Position numbers and translations under genes: made by a program. Under the pieces are notes generated by a model. That model saw nothing but the letters and a program-made list of their open reading frames with translations. It was not told the DNA's origin and made no database searches. Below, piece by piece: positions 7,390 to 15,262 of a DNA stretch of 30,152 nt (position 1 is its first letter; the number at the start of each line of letters is the position of its first letter). This DNA is from a virus. The stretch lies in IMG/VR virus record IMGVR_UViG_3300047510_000493, positions 1-30,152 of that record; one strand, 5' to 3'.

Positions 7390-10145
7390 ACAACGTAAGA
7401 TTAGTTTGTGGTGGGTACAGCGTGGATTTGCCTACCGATTTTGGAATACAGATAAATAAATCCATTGCCGACATCCGTGAGCCGGAAAGCAGGTCAAGTG
7501 ATTGGACAAAGACGTTCACCCTGCCCGGTACAAAGACCAACAACAAGCTGTTCACCCACTTGTTTGATTTGAACCTGTCCATCCGCAACACAACTGCCAC
7601 CAATTTCAGCCCCGATTTTAACCCAAACCTGAAAGCCGATGCGCTGCTTACGGTGGATGAAGTCACCCAGATAGAAGGTTTTATCCGTTTGCTGTCGATT
7701 AAGGTTAACGACCTGAACCAAATAGAGTATGAGTGTTCAATGCACGGGGAACTTGCTGACCTATTTGCAAAGATTTCCGATGCCAAATTAGAGGAGTTGG
7801 ACTTTACCGAATACAACCACGTGTTGAATGCTACCAATATTTTCAATTCGTGGGACACTTCCATAATTAAAAACAGCAGTGGATATGTGAATTTCAGCGG
7901 TGGCGCACCCATTGGCGAGGGGTATGTTTATGGGTGGATGGATAATGGCACTTATGCCGATTATCAAAACTTTAATGCTGATGACCTGACTATTTATGTG
8001 TATGCCAAAAACGTGGTGGATAAGATTTTCAGCGGCACGGGTTATTCATACAGCAGCGGCTCATTCTTCAACACATCCCTTTTCAAAAGGTTGGTTGTTC
8101 CATGTCCATCTCGTGTGCCTTTGTTGAGTGAAGCACAGGCGCAGCAAAGATTGTTTGAAGCTGAAATACCAACAGCAAGTGGCACAACATATTCAGCCGG
8201 ACAGAAAATTGCTTTTACAAGTGAAATAAGCGACCCATCAAATCAATACAACCCTACAACATCTGTATTCACAAACGGGTATTCAGGGCAGTATTATGAT
8301 TTCTTTTTTGACACGGATGCCACAATCACATCACTTGGCGGTGCTACATCTGTAAAGGTTCTATACGGCATTTATGTGAATGGTTCTTTGGCTGTTCAAA
8401 TGTCTACATCTGCAAACGCAGTAAGTGGAACGGTATCAATAAATGATATTATATTCAGGTCATTAAAATTGCCATTGAATGCTACGGTTGAAATATACCT
8501 AATGCAAATACTTGACAATGACACAGGGCAGACAATATCGCCAACGTATACACAGAACGAAGGTTCAAGGTTTTACAATGGTATTGTTGATGGCAAGTTC
8601 GGCTATGGCGAAACAATAGACTTGACCGGGTTCTTTGGCAACACGGAAGTTAAACAACGTGAGTTTATGAAGTGGATATTTACCATGTTCAATCTCTACG
8701 TTGAGCCGACCGAAATAGATAAAAACCTTGTCATTCTGCCACGTGAGGAGTTTCTTACAAATGAAGTCAGGGATTGGACAGAAAAAAGGGATTTATCACA
8801 GCCACTTGAAATCATCCCTATGGGTGAACTTGATGCAGGTAAATATCAATTCAGTTATGCGGAAGGTGATGACGATGGGAATAAATACTACAAAGAGGAT
8901 TTCAGTAGAATTTATGGGGATAGGCAGATACTTGTCTTGAATGACTTTGTCAAAGAGGAAAAGAAAATCGAGATAGGTTTTCAGCCGACAATGATTATCA
9001 AGCCACAGAACGAACCTGACAAATATCTACCCGACAACAACACCCAAAGTCAAGATAATAAAAACGGCAAGTTAAGACTGCTACAATACAAGTCAAAAAC
9101 TTGTCAGCCGTATAGGGTTTATAACGGAACGAAAACAGCATCCACTACCCCTGCGTCTAACTTAAAAACAATCTACCCATACATGGGCCACCTGAATGAC
9201 CCGTTGGCTTCATCAAGTGATTTGAACTTTGGGCTGCCAAGGTGGATTGGATTGCCGGGCGGAACACCAGTTACCAACGCAAACCTGTACAATGTTTATT
9301 GGTCAAAGTACATCAACGAAATCACAGACAAGGACAGCAAGTTGGTAAAGGGCAGTTTCTACCTTACACCTGCCGATATGGAAAAGCTGTCGTTCCGTGA
9401 CCTTTATTTCTTTGACGGCAATTACTTCCGCCTGAATAAGATTGAGGACTATGATCCGATTAACCCCAGCGTCAACATCTGTGAGTTTTTGTTCCTTAAA
9501 ACAGGGCCTACATTCAGCGCAACCACAGGAAGCGTTGGCGGTGGCGGCACGCAGTCAAGTGGTGGCGGTGGTGACGCACAGGAAACCGAAAGAGACCCGA
9601 TTGGTAGCGGCAACCTACCCGGCAAGGTAATCCAAAACAAAGGGTTTTCGTTGGGTGATTTCAATGCGGTGGGAGATGCGATTGTATCTGGTGATGCGGT
9701 TACCAACTATGGTAGGGCAAATTCAGCGTTTGCAACAAGTGGCACAACCTTTCTGCCTGATAGTGAACGAAGCATCGTGATTGGTGAAGGCGTGCAGAAT
9801 GTAGGCGCTGACGAAGTGTGGTTGCAAGGCCACCAAATGACACAGGTCAATTTCAGCACCAATCGAATTCAGTTGACCGCTGCTACAACCGTGACCGCTG
9901 ACCTGTACAAAGACATCTACATCATGGATTTAACAACAAACACCACGTTAAATCTACCCGATGCGACAACTTGTTTGGGGAAAGCATACTATGTCTACAA
10001 AAATACATCAGCACACCAGTTAATAATTAACCCGTATGAGTCGCAAACGATTGACGATGGTGCGACCTATGTTCTGGGAACGCACTACGAATGTGTACAA
10101 ATCGTGTCGGACGGCACACAATGGAGAGTAATAAGCAAAAAATAA
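7386..10145 (+). CDS. Large baseplate/tail-tip protein with C-terminal fibre-like domain
   Basis: The 919-residue protein has at least three parts. Residues 1-140 contain LPTDFGIQINKSIADI and DWTKTFTLPGT, a conserved start of Bacteroidota phage tail-tip proteins. A long beta-rich body follows to about residue 715. A glycine/serine linker (two GGGG runs, about residues 717-732) then leads to a C-terminal beta-structured domain with short repeats like those of fibre shafts, including VIQNKGFSLGDFNAVG and TTNTTLNLPDATT. The linker suggests fusion of a tail-tip hub to a receptor-facing fibre. It overlaps the upstream gene by ATGA and is followed one base later by the tape measure gene. Confidence 0.65.
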   Translation: MNNVRLVCGGYSVDLPTDFGIQINKSIADIREPESRSSDWTKTFTLPGTKTNNKLFTHLFDLNLSIRNTTATNFSPDFNPNLKADALLTVDEVTQIEGFIRLLSIKVNDLNQIEYECSMHGELADLFAKISDAKLEELDFTEYNHVLNATNIFNSWDTSIIKNSSGYVNFSGGAPIGEGYVYGWMDNGTYADYQNFNADDLTIYVYAKNVVDKIFSGTGYSYSSGSFFNTSLFKRLVVPCPSRVPLLSEAQAQQRLFEAEIPTASGTTYSAGQKIAFTSEISDPSNQYNPTTSVFTNGYSGQYYDFFFDTDATITSLGGATSVKVLYGIYVNGSLAVQMSTSANAVSGTVSINDIIFRSLKLPLNATVEIYLMQILDNDTGQTISPTYTQNEGSRFYNGIVDGKFGYGETIDLTGFFGNTEVKQREFMKWIFTMFNLYVEPTEIDKNLVILPREEFLTNEVRDWTEKRDLSQPLEIIPMGELDAGKYQFSYAEGDDDGNKYYKEDFSRIYGDRQILVLNDFVKEEKKIEIGFQPTMIIKPQNEPDKYLPDNNTQSQDNKNGKLRLLQYKSKTCQPYRVYNGTKTASTTPASNLKTIYPYMGHLNDPLASSSDLNFGLPRWIGLPGGTPVTNANLYNVYWSKYINEITDKDSKLVKGSFYLTPADMEKLSFRDLYFFDGNYFRLNKIEDYDPINPSVNICEFLFLKTGPTFSATTGSVGGGGTQSSGGGGDAQETERDPIGSGNLPGKVIQNKGFSLGDFNAVGDAIVSGDAVTNYGRANSAFATSGTTFLPDSERSIVIGEGVQNVGADEVWLQGHQMTQVNFSTNRIQLTAATTVTADLYKDIYIMDLTTNTTLNLPDATTCLGKAYYVYKNTSAHQLIINPYESQTIDDGATYVLGTHYECVQIVSDGTQWRVISKK

Positions 10146-10146
10146 A

Positions 10147-12051
10147 ATGGCAACAACCACAGTAGCAATAAATTTAGAGGCCAAAACAACTGGCACGGAT
10201 AGCGTTAAGTCGCTGAAAGCACAAATCAGGGAAGCGACCAACGAAGCAACCGCACTCGCACAAAAGTTTGGTGAGTTTTCACCAGAAGCAACCAGAGCAG
10301 CGCAGCGAGTTGCTGAACTGAAAGACCAAATGCAGGATTTTCAGCAGCGTGTTCAGGCATTAAACCCTGACAAATTTGAAGCAGTTGGAAAAATAGTAGG
10401 TGGCGTAGCAAGTGGAATTTCTGCGGCACAAGGTGCAATGGCTCTTTTCGGTGCTGAAAGTGAAGATGTGCAAAAGGCCCTGTTAAAGGTGCAAGGTGCA
10501 ATGGCATTGGCCCAAGGTATTCAGGGCGTAATTGATGCACAAAAGCAATTTAAGGCATTTGGGCAGGTTGCATTGTCTGCATTCCAATCAATGACCACCG
10601 CATCAAAAGTATTTTTAGCAACCGGGCTTGGATTGCTATTGGCTGGACTTGCATCGGTTGTAGCTTATTGGGATGACATTACGGTTGCACTTGGATTGGC
10701 TAAATCCGAAATGGACAAGATGAACGCTGCCATGAAAGTTGCCGAGGGATTGACAAGGCAACAGGCAGCTGATTTGCAGTATTACAATAAAATTGTACAG
10801 GACACCAAAAAGAGTGAAACAGAAAGAAAAGGTGCGCTTGACAAACTGAAAGAAGCAGGTATTGCAACCGATGATGTGAACATTGCAAACGCAAATTCAT
10901 TGGAGCAGTTGAACATCCGCACACAAAAACAGATATTGTTGATTGCTCAACGTGCAAGGACAGAAGCGGCATCCCAAATCTTGCAGGAAAAAACCAAGAA
11001 GTTATTGGAATTACAAACGGGTAACCTTGATGAACAGACTTCTGCATGGGATAACTTTTACGCTGGGGCTGTTGGTGCATTAACAGGCATAAATAATGGC
11101 GCACAAGAATTGGCAAAACGTGGTTTTGCAAATCTTAAAGATGCACAAAAAGATGTTAACGATGCCACAAAAGTTTATAACAATGAAAGAAACAAACAAC
11201 TTGTTCTTGATAGCCAATCTCTTGCAACGGCAGAGCAAGTAAAATCTACCCTTGAAAAACAAAAAGAAGCACAAAAGGAACTAAATAAAGCACAAGAGCC
11301 AACAAAAGCAGAAAAATTAAAAGCACAGCTTAAATTAAGAAATTCTATTTTATCCGAGAGTTTTAAACTTGCTGAAAAAAGCACAAAAGAAAGCGAAGAA
11401 AGAAAAGCAACTTTTGAAAGAAATGCTCGTGAAGTACGAATTGAACGTGCATTCCAAGATATTGAAGATTATAAAAAGAAAGTCGAAGAGGAAATAAAAC
11501 TTGAAGAGGAAGCAGCAAAGAAAAAAGAAGAGATACGCTTAAAAGAAATTCAAGATAAAAAGGATGCAGAAGCCCAAATGGTTGCATTGACTGCTGGTGG
11601 ATTTGGTGCTATTGCTGAACTTGCTGATGCCTTTGCAGGAAAGTCGGAAGAACAGCAACGCAAGGCATTTGAGATTAAGAAAAAAGCATCAATAGCACAA
11701 GCGATTGTTGAGACTATACAAGCTGCACAATCGGCATACGCATCACAAATGGCTATAACGACACCCGATGCCCCTGTTCGTGCTGCTGTTGCTGCTGCCC
11801 TTGCAATAGCATCAGGTGTGGCAAGAGTGCGTAAAATTGAGCAAACACAATTTGAGTCAAAAGATATAGGTGGTGGAGGTGGTGGAACTGGCACACCAGC
11901 ACAAAGCCCCGGTGCAATGACTCCACTCACAGGCGGTGCGCTACCAGAAGAAGGTCAGTTTGGTGGCATGGGCAGGGTGTATGTGTTGGAAGGTGACATT
12001 ACCAAAACGCAGACCCGTGTCCGCAGGTTAAGAAATACAAGTGTAGTATAA
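10147..12051 (+). CDS. Tail tape measure protein
   Basis: The 634-residue protein starts with a helical coiled segment (VKSLKAQIREATNEATALAQ, about residues 19-38). It has one strongly hydrophobic stretch (VFLATGLGLLLAGLASVVAYW, about 156-176, given here as its positions and ends). A long Lys/Glu-rich coiled coil runs from about 380 to 475, and a C-terminal alanine-rich segment is followed by a glycine-rich tail (GGGGGGTGTPAQ). This is the classic tape measure layout: it sets tail length and may cross the host membrane during DNA entry. At about 1.5 angstrom per residue the tail would be near 95 nm (inference). It is one of the shorter siphovirus tape measures. Confidence 0.85.
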   Translation: MATTTVAINLEAKTTGTDSVKSLKAQIREATNEATALAQKFGEFSPEATRAAQRVAELKDQMQDFQQRVQALNPDKFEAVGKIVGGVASGISAAQGAMALFGAESEDVQKALLKVQGAMALAQGIQGVIDAQKQFKAFGQVALSAFQSMTTASKVFLATGLGLLLAGLASVVAYWDDITVALGLAKSEMDKMNAAMKVAEGLTRQQAADLQYYNKIVQDTKKSETERKGALDKLKEAGIATDDVNIANANSLEQLNIRTQKQILLIAQRARTEAASQILQEKTKKLLELQTGNLDEQTSAWDNFYAGAVGALTGINNGAQELAKRGFANLKDAQKDVNDATKVYNNERNKQLVLDSQSLATAEQVKSTLEKQKEAQKELNKAQEPTKAEKLKAQLKLRNSILSESFKLAEKSTKESEERKATFERNAREVRIERAFQDIEDYKKKVEEEIKLEEEAAKKKEEIRLKEIQDKKDAEAQMVALTAGGFGAIAELADAFAGKSEEQQRKAFEIKKKASIAQAIVETIQAAQSAYASQMAITTPDAPVRAAVAAALAIASGVARVRKIEQTQFESKDIGGGGGGTGTPAQSPGAMTPLTGGALPEEGQFGGMGRVYVLEGDITKTQTRVRRLRNTSVV

Positions 12052-12060
12052 ACCTACTTT
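12043..12060 (+). promoter_or_regulatory. Short hairpin plus CTACTTTT element before a start codon
   Basis: GTAG (12043-12046) can pair with CTAC (12054-12057); TTTTAAAGAT follows and ATG comes at 12068. The stem is short, so the conserved CTACTTTT may matter more than the fold. It spans the stop codon of the tape measure gene. Confidence 0.45.
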
Positions 12061-12067
12061 TAAAGAT

Positions 12068-12658
12068 ATGGAATTACCAGTGTACAAAATTGTGGTCAAT
12101 GACGATGATGAAACAGGCGTGGAGTTTGTTTCTCTCGTTGACCGCCCAGCAATACAAAAAGACTTCATGCTTTTCAAAGACGAGCAGCGTTCAAATATGC
12201 GACAGGCGTATGCCATTCAGTCCGAAGAAAAACGGATCGTGACAGGCCCAGCAATGTTGGCCGATTTACCCATTTACCGCTACGATGATATCAGGGGTGA
12301 GTACTACGTGACATTTGATGCCGACACCATTTGGAAGATAGCAAAGAAATTTGTCCGCAATGATGCGTACAAAGCAGTCAATACCGACCATGCTAACCCC
12401 GTGAAAGAGGGTGTTCACATGATTGAGTCATACTTCATTGACCGCAAACGAGGTGTGATGCCACCTACCGGGTACGAAGATGCAAAGGATGGCTCGTGGT
12501 TCCTGACCTATTTAATAGACAATGAGGAAATATGGGCAAAAGTTAAGGATGGCGAGTGGAAAGGTTTCAGCGTTGAGGGGCTTTTTGACATGGAAGAACA
12601 GGATGAAGTCCTTGAAATGATGCGTGAAATAACCGCCATGCTGAAAAATTTTGCATAG
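12068..12658 (+). CDS. XkdF-like prohead serine protease
   Basis: The 196-residue protein begins with YKIVVNDDDETGVEFVSLVD, followed by RPAI; the V-SLVD-xPAI phrase is the hallmark of Phage_XkdF-type proteases. RIVTGPAMLADLPIYR (about residues 57-72) forms the core strand. NTDHA (about 100-104) supplies the likely catalytic His, and GFSVEG (about 175-180) the likely catalytic Ser. It would cut scaffold and capsid proteins during head maturation. Its neighbours fit: a scaffold candidate and the major capsid protein follow directly. The start at 12068 is preceded by an A/T-rich leader without Shine-Dalgarno. Confidence 0.75.
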   Translation: MELPVYKIVVNDDDETGVEFVSLVDRPAIQKDFMLFKDEQRSNMRQAYAIQSEEKRIVTGPAMLADLPIYRYDDIRGEYYVTFDADTIWKIAKKFVRNDAYKAVNTDHANPVKEGVHMIESYFIDRKRGVMPPTGYEDAKDGSWFLTYLIDNEEIWAKVKDGEWKGFSVEGLFDMEEQDEVLEMMREITAMLKNFA

Positions 12659-12679
12659 GTTAAAATCAATCTACCTTTT
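12657..12679 (+). promoter_or_regulatory. CTACCTTTT element before the scaffold start
   Basis: AGGT (12657-12660), inside and just after the upstream stop, can pair with ACCT within CTACCTTTT (12671-12679). AAGATAT follows and ATG comes at 12687. The fold is weak; the shared features are the tract and its 7-base distance to the start. Confidence 0.4.
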
Positions 12680-12686
12680 AAGATAT

Positions 12687-13253
12687 ATGGAATTTAAATC
12701 AGAATTAGCCGAAATGAAGTTATCTCTTGCCGCATTCATGGCAGAGGTAAAGCAGCGTTTCAGCGAAGCTCCTGCCGAGATTGCGTTTGGTGAGTTGACA
12801 CTTGTCGATGGCACTATCGTGGTTTTCGAAGGTGAGGAACTTGCAGCCGGAATGCTCCTGAATGTTAAAGGCGAAGAAGGTATCGTTCCTGCTCCCGATG
12901 GAGTGCATGAAACTACTACTGGTCTTTTGGTAACTACCAAAGATGGTGTGGTTGAAATGATTGAAACCAAAGAAGAAACTCCCGTTGAGGAAGTTGAGGT
13001 TGAAAATCAGTTTGCATCCGTTGAGCAGTTCGACGCACTCCGTGCCGCTAACGAAGAACTGGCAGCGAAAATCGCTACCCTTGAAACTGCACTTGTAAAC
13101 ATACTGGGCAAAGTTGAAGAAACTTTCAGCGTGTTTGAAAAGTTCGCAGCCACCACCCCTGAACCCACAAAAAAACCATTTGGGTCAGTAAAGAAAAACG
13201 AAGAAACTTTTAATGGTTTTGTTTCAGCAATTAAAAAACTCAATAACAAATAA
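12687..13253 (+). CDS. Scaffolding protein candidate
   Basis: I chose ATG 12687 because a frame begun further upstream at TTG 12651 would overlap the protease and include an unlikely leader. The 188-residue product has an N-terminal helix, a central beta-rich stretch with many Gly/Val/Glu (about residues 25-95), a coiled coil (EQFDALRAANEELAAKIATL, about 109-128) and a basic C-terminus (KPFGSVKKN onwards). A coiled coil with a basic tail between protease and capsid genes is typical of scaffold proteins, which guide capsid assembly and are cut away. Codon use is biased to the same frequent codons as the capsid gene, which suggests high expression. Confidence 0.6.
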   Translation: MEFKSELAEMKLSLAAFMAEVKQRFSEAPAEIAFGELTLVDGTIVVFEGEELAAGMLLNVKGEEGIVPAPDGVHETTTGLLVTTKDGVVEMIETKEETPVEEVEVENQFASVEQFDALRAANEELAAKIATLETALVNILGKVEETFSVFEKFAATTPEPTKKPFGSVKKNEETFNGFVSAIKKLNNK

Positions 13254-13258
13254 ATAAA

Positions 13259-14209
13259 ATGGCATTTGACGTAACAGGTCTATCGAATTACACCAAGGAA
13301 GAATCATTGCAGCTTCTGACCAAAGCTATGTTTACCGCTAAAACTGCATCTCTGTTGCAGTCTGCTGGTCAAGTTCTTCCTAACATTAAATCCGCTGAAA
13401 TACTGCCTCTGCTGTACAGCGATGTTTACTTCCAAAGCGACAGCTGCTCTTATCAGTCAAGTGGCAACACTACCCTGTCTAAGCGCACACTGACCGTTGG
13501 AAAAGTTAAGGTTCAGGAAACTTTGTGCCCCAAAGATTTGGAAACCAAATATACTCAAAAAGCTCTTGCCGCTGGTGAAGCTATCGACATGGGTGTATTC
13601 ACCGAGCAAATTGGAAACGAGAAAGCCGCCAAAATTGCCGAAGCTATCGAAACTGCTATTTGGCAGGGTGATACCACAGGTGGAACTGGAAACAATGCTT
13701 ACTGGGATGGTTTCTTGACTATCCTTGATGATTTAGGTTTCGGAGGTGCAGGTGATCCTATCAAAGGAAACGTGGGTGATGCTTACGCTTCAATCACTGC
13801 TTCTAACATTGATGACATCATCACTACCATTTACAGCGTTATTCCTGCTGCTCTGCTTGGAAAACCTGACCTGATGATTGCTATGGGTACAGATACCTTC
13901 CGCCTGTACCGTCAGTGGCTGGTAACTGCTAATCTGTACCACTACCCTGCAAACGAAATCGCAGAGATGGAAATCGTTGACCCTATCACTGGCATCAAGA
14001 TTTATGGTCTGCACGGCATGAACGGAACCAACAAAATCGTTGCTGGTCTGTGGTCTAATTTCTTCTTGGGTACTGACCTTTTCGATGAGCAAAGTGAGTA
14101 TTCCTTCATTTTCAATCCATTTGAGCGGAGAGTTCAATTCCACGCGGCCTTTAAATACGGGGTACAGCTGGCGTACTGCGACCAAATTGTGTATTTCAAA
14201 CTCGCTTAA
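13259..14209 (+). CDS. Major capsid protein
   Basis: The 316-residue protein forms the icosahedral shell. It lies right after the protease and scaffold candidates. It has an N-terminal helix, a long E-loop-like strand region (SSGNTTLSKRTLTVGKVKV, about 67-85), and a C-terminal beta domain ending FNPFERRVQFHAAFKYGVQL (about 288-307), the common P-domain ending of Bacteroidota phage capsid proteins with an HK97-like fold. The start is ATG 13259, preceded by AAATAAA and no Shine-Dalgarno. A very strong terminator follows. Uniform codon use also fits a highly expressed protein. There are several cysteines (in DSCSY and ETLCP), so disulfide or metal stabilisation cannot be excluded. Confidence 0.85.
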   Translation: MAFDVTGLSNYTKEESLQLLTKAMFTAKTASLLQSAGQVLPNIKSAEILPLLYSDVYFQSDSCSYQSSGNTTLSKRTLTVGKVKVQETLCPKDLETKYTQKALAAGEAIDMGVFTEQIGNEKAAKIAEAIETAIWQGDTTGGTGNNAYWDGFLTILDDLGFGGAGDPIKGNVGDAYASITASNIDDIITTIYSVIPAALLGKPDLMIAMGTDTFRLYRQWLVTANLYHYPANEIAEMEIVDPITGIKIYGLHGMNGTNKIVAGLWSNFFLGTDLFDEQSEYSFIFNPFERRVQFHAAFKYGVQLAYCDQIVYFKLA

Positions 14210-14237
14210 AATCAATAAGTTAGAGAAAGTTTAACCC

Positions 14238-14270
14238 GGGGGGTGGGGAAAAACCCTACCCCCCTTTTTT
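14238..14270 (+). terminator. Strong intrinsic terminator after the capsid gene
   Basis: GGGGGGTGGGG (14238-14248) pairs with CCCTACCCCCC (14254-14264): 11 pairs with one G-T, loop AAAAA, then six T (14265-14270). The mirror-like A-loop and T-tail make it the strongest hairpin in the window. It should set the capsid message apart from the tail tube message, or allow partial read-through; no promoter of the TAnnTTTG type is seen in the 15 bases before the next start. Confidence 0.9.
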
Positions 14271-14285
14271 AATAACAAAAAAAAT

Positions 14286-14798
14286 ATGGCTTGTGTATTA
14301 ACAACTGGATTTACCTTGGACTGCAAAACCGCAGCCGCAGGTATCAAAAATATTTGGCTCGTTGAATTCGATGCTAAATCTACTCTCACCAAATCATCAG
14401 GCGAAGTTTCTGCCCACACTTTGAGTGGTGGCAAAAGCTACTTCAAATATGAATTGGAAAAGGAAACCGGCTCCATGACTTGGAGAACCATTCCTTCAAC
14501 CGAAAACGGAACTGTGTTTTACGAAGCTGACTTGGTTGCACGTTTGCACAAAGTTACCACCGCACAGCGCAACGAGATTAAATTGTTGGCGCAGAACAGA
14601 ATGTTGGCCATTGCCCTTGATGCAAGTGGTGATTACTGGCTGTTGGGTGCTGACTATGGCGTTCAGTTGCAGCAGAGTGAAACAAACTTCGGACAGGCAT
14701 TCGGTGACTTCAAAGGTCATGTATTAAATTTTCTCCACAAAGAGACAGATTTACCTTTGAAAGTTCAGGCCGCTGTTGTAACTTCGCTGGGTCTTTGA
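14286..14798 (+). CDS. Major tail tube protein
   Basis: The 170-residue protein starts at ATG 14286 after an A-rich leader (AATAACAAAAAAAAT), a strong translation signal in Bacteroidota. It opens with CVLTTGFTLDCKTAAAGIKN and has the beta-rich pattern of tail tube proteins. These include FKYELEKETGSMTWR (about residues 58-72), where the tube inner strand would be, and WLLGADYGVQL (about 119-129). It is the size expected for a siphovirus tube subunit. It is flanked by two strong terminators, which fits separate high-level expression of one structural protein. Confidence 0.75.
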   Translation: MACVLTTGFTLDCKTAAAGIKNIWLVEFDAKSTLTKSSGEVSAHTLSGGKSYFKYELEKETGSMTWRTIPSTENGTVFYEADLVARLHKVTTAQRNEIKLLAQNRMLAIALDASGDYWLLGADYGVQLQQSETNFGQAFGDFKGHVLNFLHKETDLPLKVQAAVVTSLGL

Positions 14799-14826
14799 TT
14801 TTTTCATAGTGTTTTCATGCAAAGAG

Positions 14827-14849
14827 GGTGGTCACTGACCACCTTTTTT
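14827..14849 (+). terminator. Intrinsic terminator after the tail tube gene
   Basis: GGTGGT (14827-14832) pairs with ACCACC (14838-14843) around CACTG, extendable to GGTGGTCA/TGACCACC on paper. Six T follow (14844-14849). It lies about 30 bases after the stop codon. Confidence 0.85.
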
Positions 14850-14865
14850 GTTTAACATGAAACCG

Positions 14866-14884
14866 ACCTACTTATATAGGTAGG
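14866..14884 (+). promoter_or_regulatory. Small palindrome touching a start codon
   Basis: ACCTAC (14866-14871) and GGTAGG (14879-14884) can form either ACCTA/TAGGT or CCTAC/GTAGG stems. The second touches the ATG at 14885 with no spacer. The CTAC motif is shared with the other start-associated elements, but here the T-tract is replaced by TTATATA. Confidence 0.45.
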
Positions 14885-15262
14885 ATGCTTTACATTACAA
14901 AGAGCGGCACACCTGAACTAATCATCACTGGCAGGGAAAAAGTAACGGTTTCACCCGTGTACTATCTGTTGGTGTTTGAGTCCGAAATGTCGCAGGAACA
15001 AAAGGCATTTATTGTAACCGATACCAGCACAGCACCCAACAGATACCAGCTATTTTCATTTGTAGAGGGCAGCAGCACCGCAAAAACATTGGCCGTAGGT
15101 ACGCATTATTGGGCTTTATACGCACAAACTTCCTCGACCAATACCAATCCATTACTTGCATCGCAGGAAGTTGACAGGGGACTGGCTTATGTAACGGCAT
15201 CACACACTGCATTTAACGACCACGAAGTAAACACCACCATTAAACAACACCACATCGGATGA
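14885..15262 (+). CDS. Small beta-rich structural protein of unknown role
   Basis: The 125-residue product starts at ATG 14885 and overlaps the portal gene by ATGA. It shows alternating hydrophobic strands (VTVSPVYYLLVFESEMS, about residues 22-38) followed by a 'tYWALYAQ' strand, suggesting a compact beta sandwich. Bacteroidota phages and Microviridae-like elements often carry small beta proteins of this style, but I do not recognise a named family. A head or tail decoration role is possible from its place between tail tube and portal; this is inference only. Confidence 0.5.
   Translation: MLYITKSGTPELIITGREKVTVSPVYYLLVFESEMSQEQKAFIVTDTSTAPNRYQLFSFVEGSSTAKTLAVGTHYWALYAQTSSTNTNPLLASQEVDRGLAYVTASHTAFNDHEVNTTIKQHHIG

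Noticed and set aside
7346-7912. A 188-codon minus-strand frame
   Set aside because: It is antisense to two well-supported tail genes, and its Ser/Leu-rich composition is typical of a shadow frame.
10700-11131. A 143-codon minus-strand frame
   Set aside because: It is antisense to the tape measure gene with no promoter and with biased Leu/His/Gln composition.
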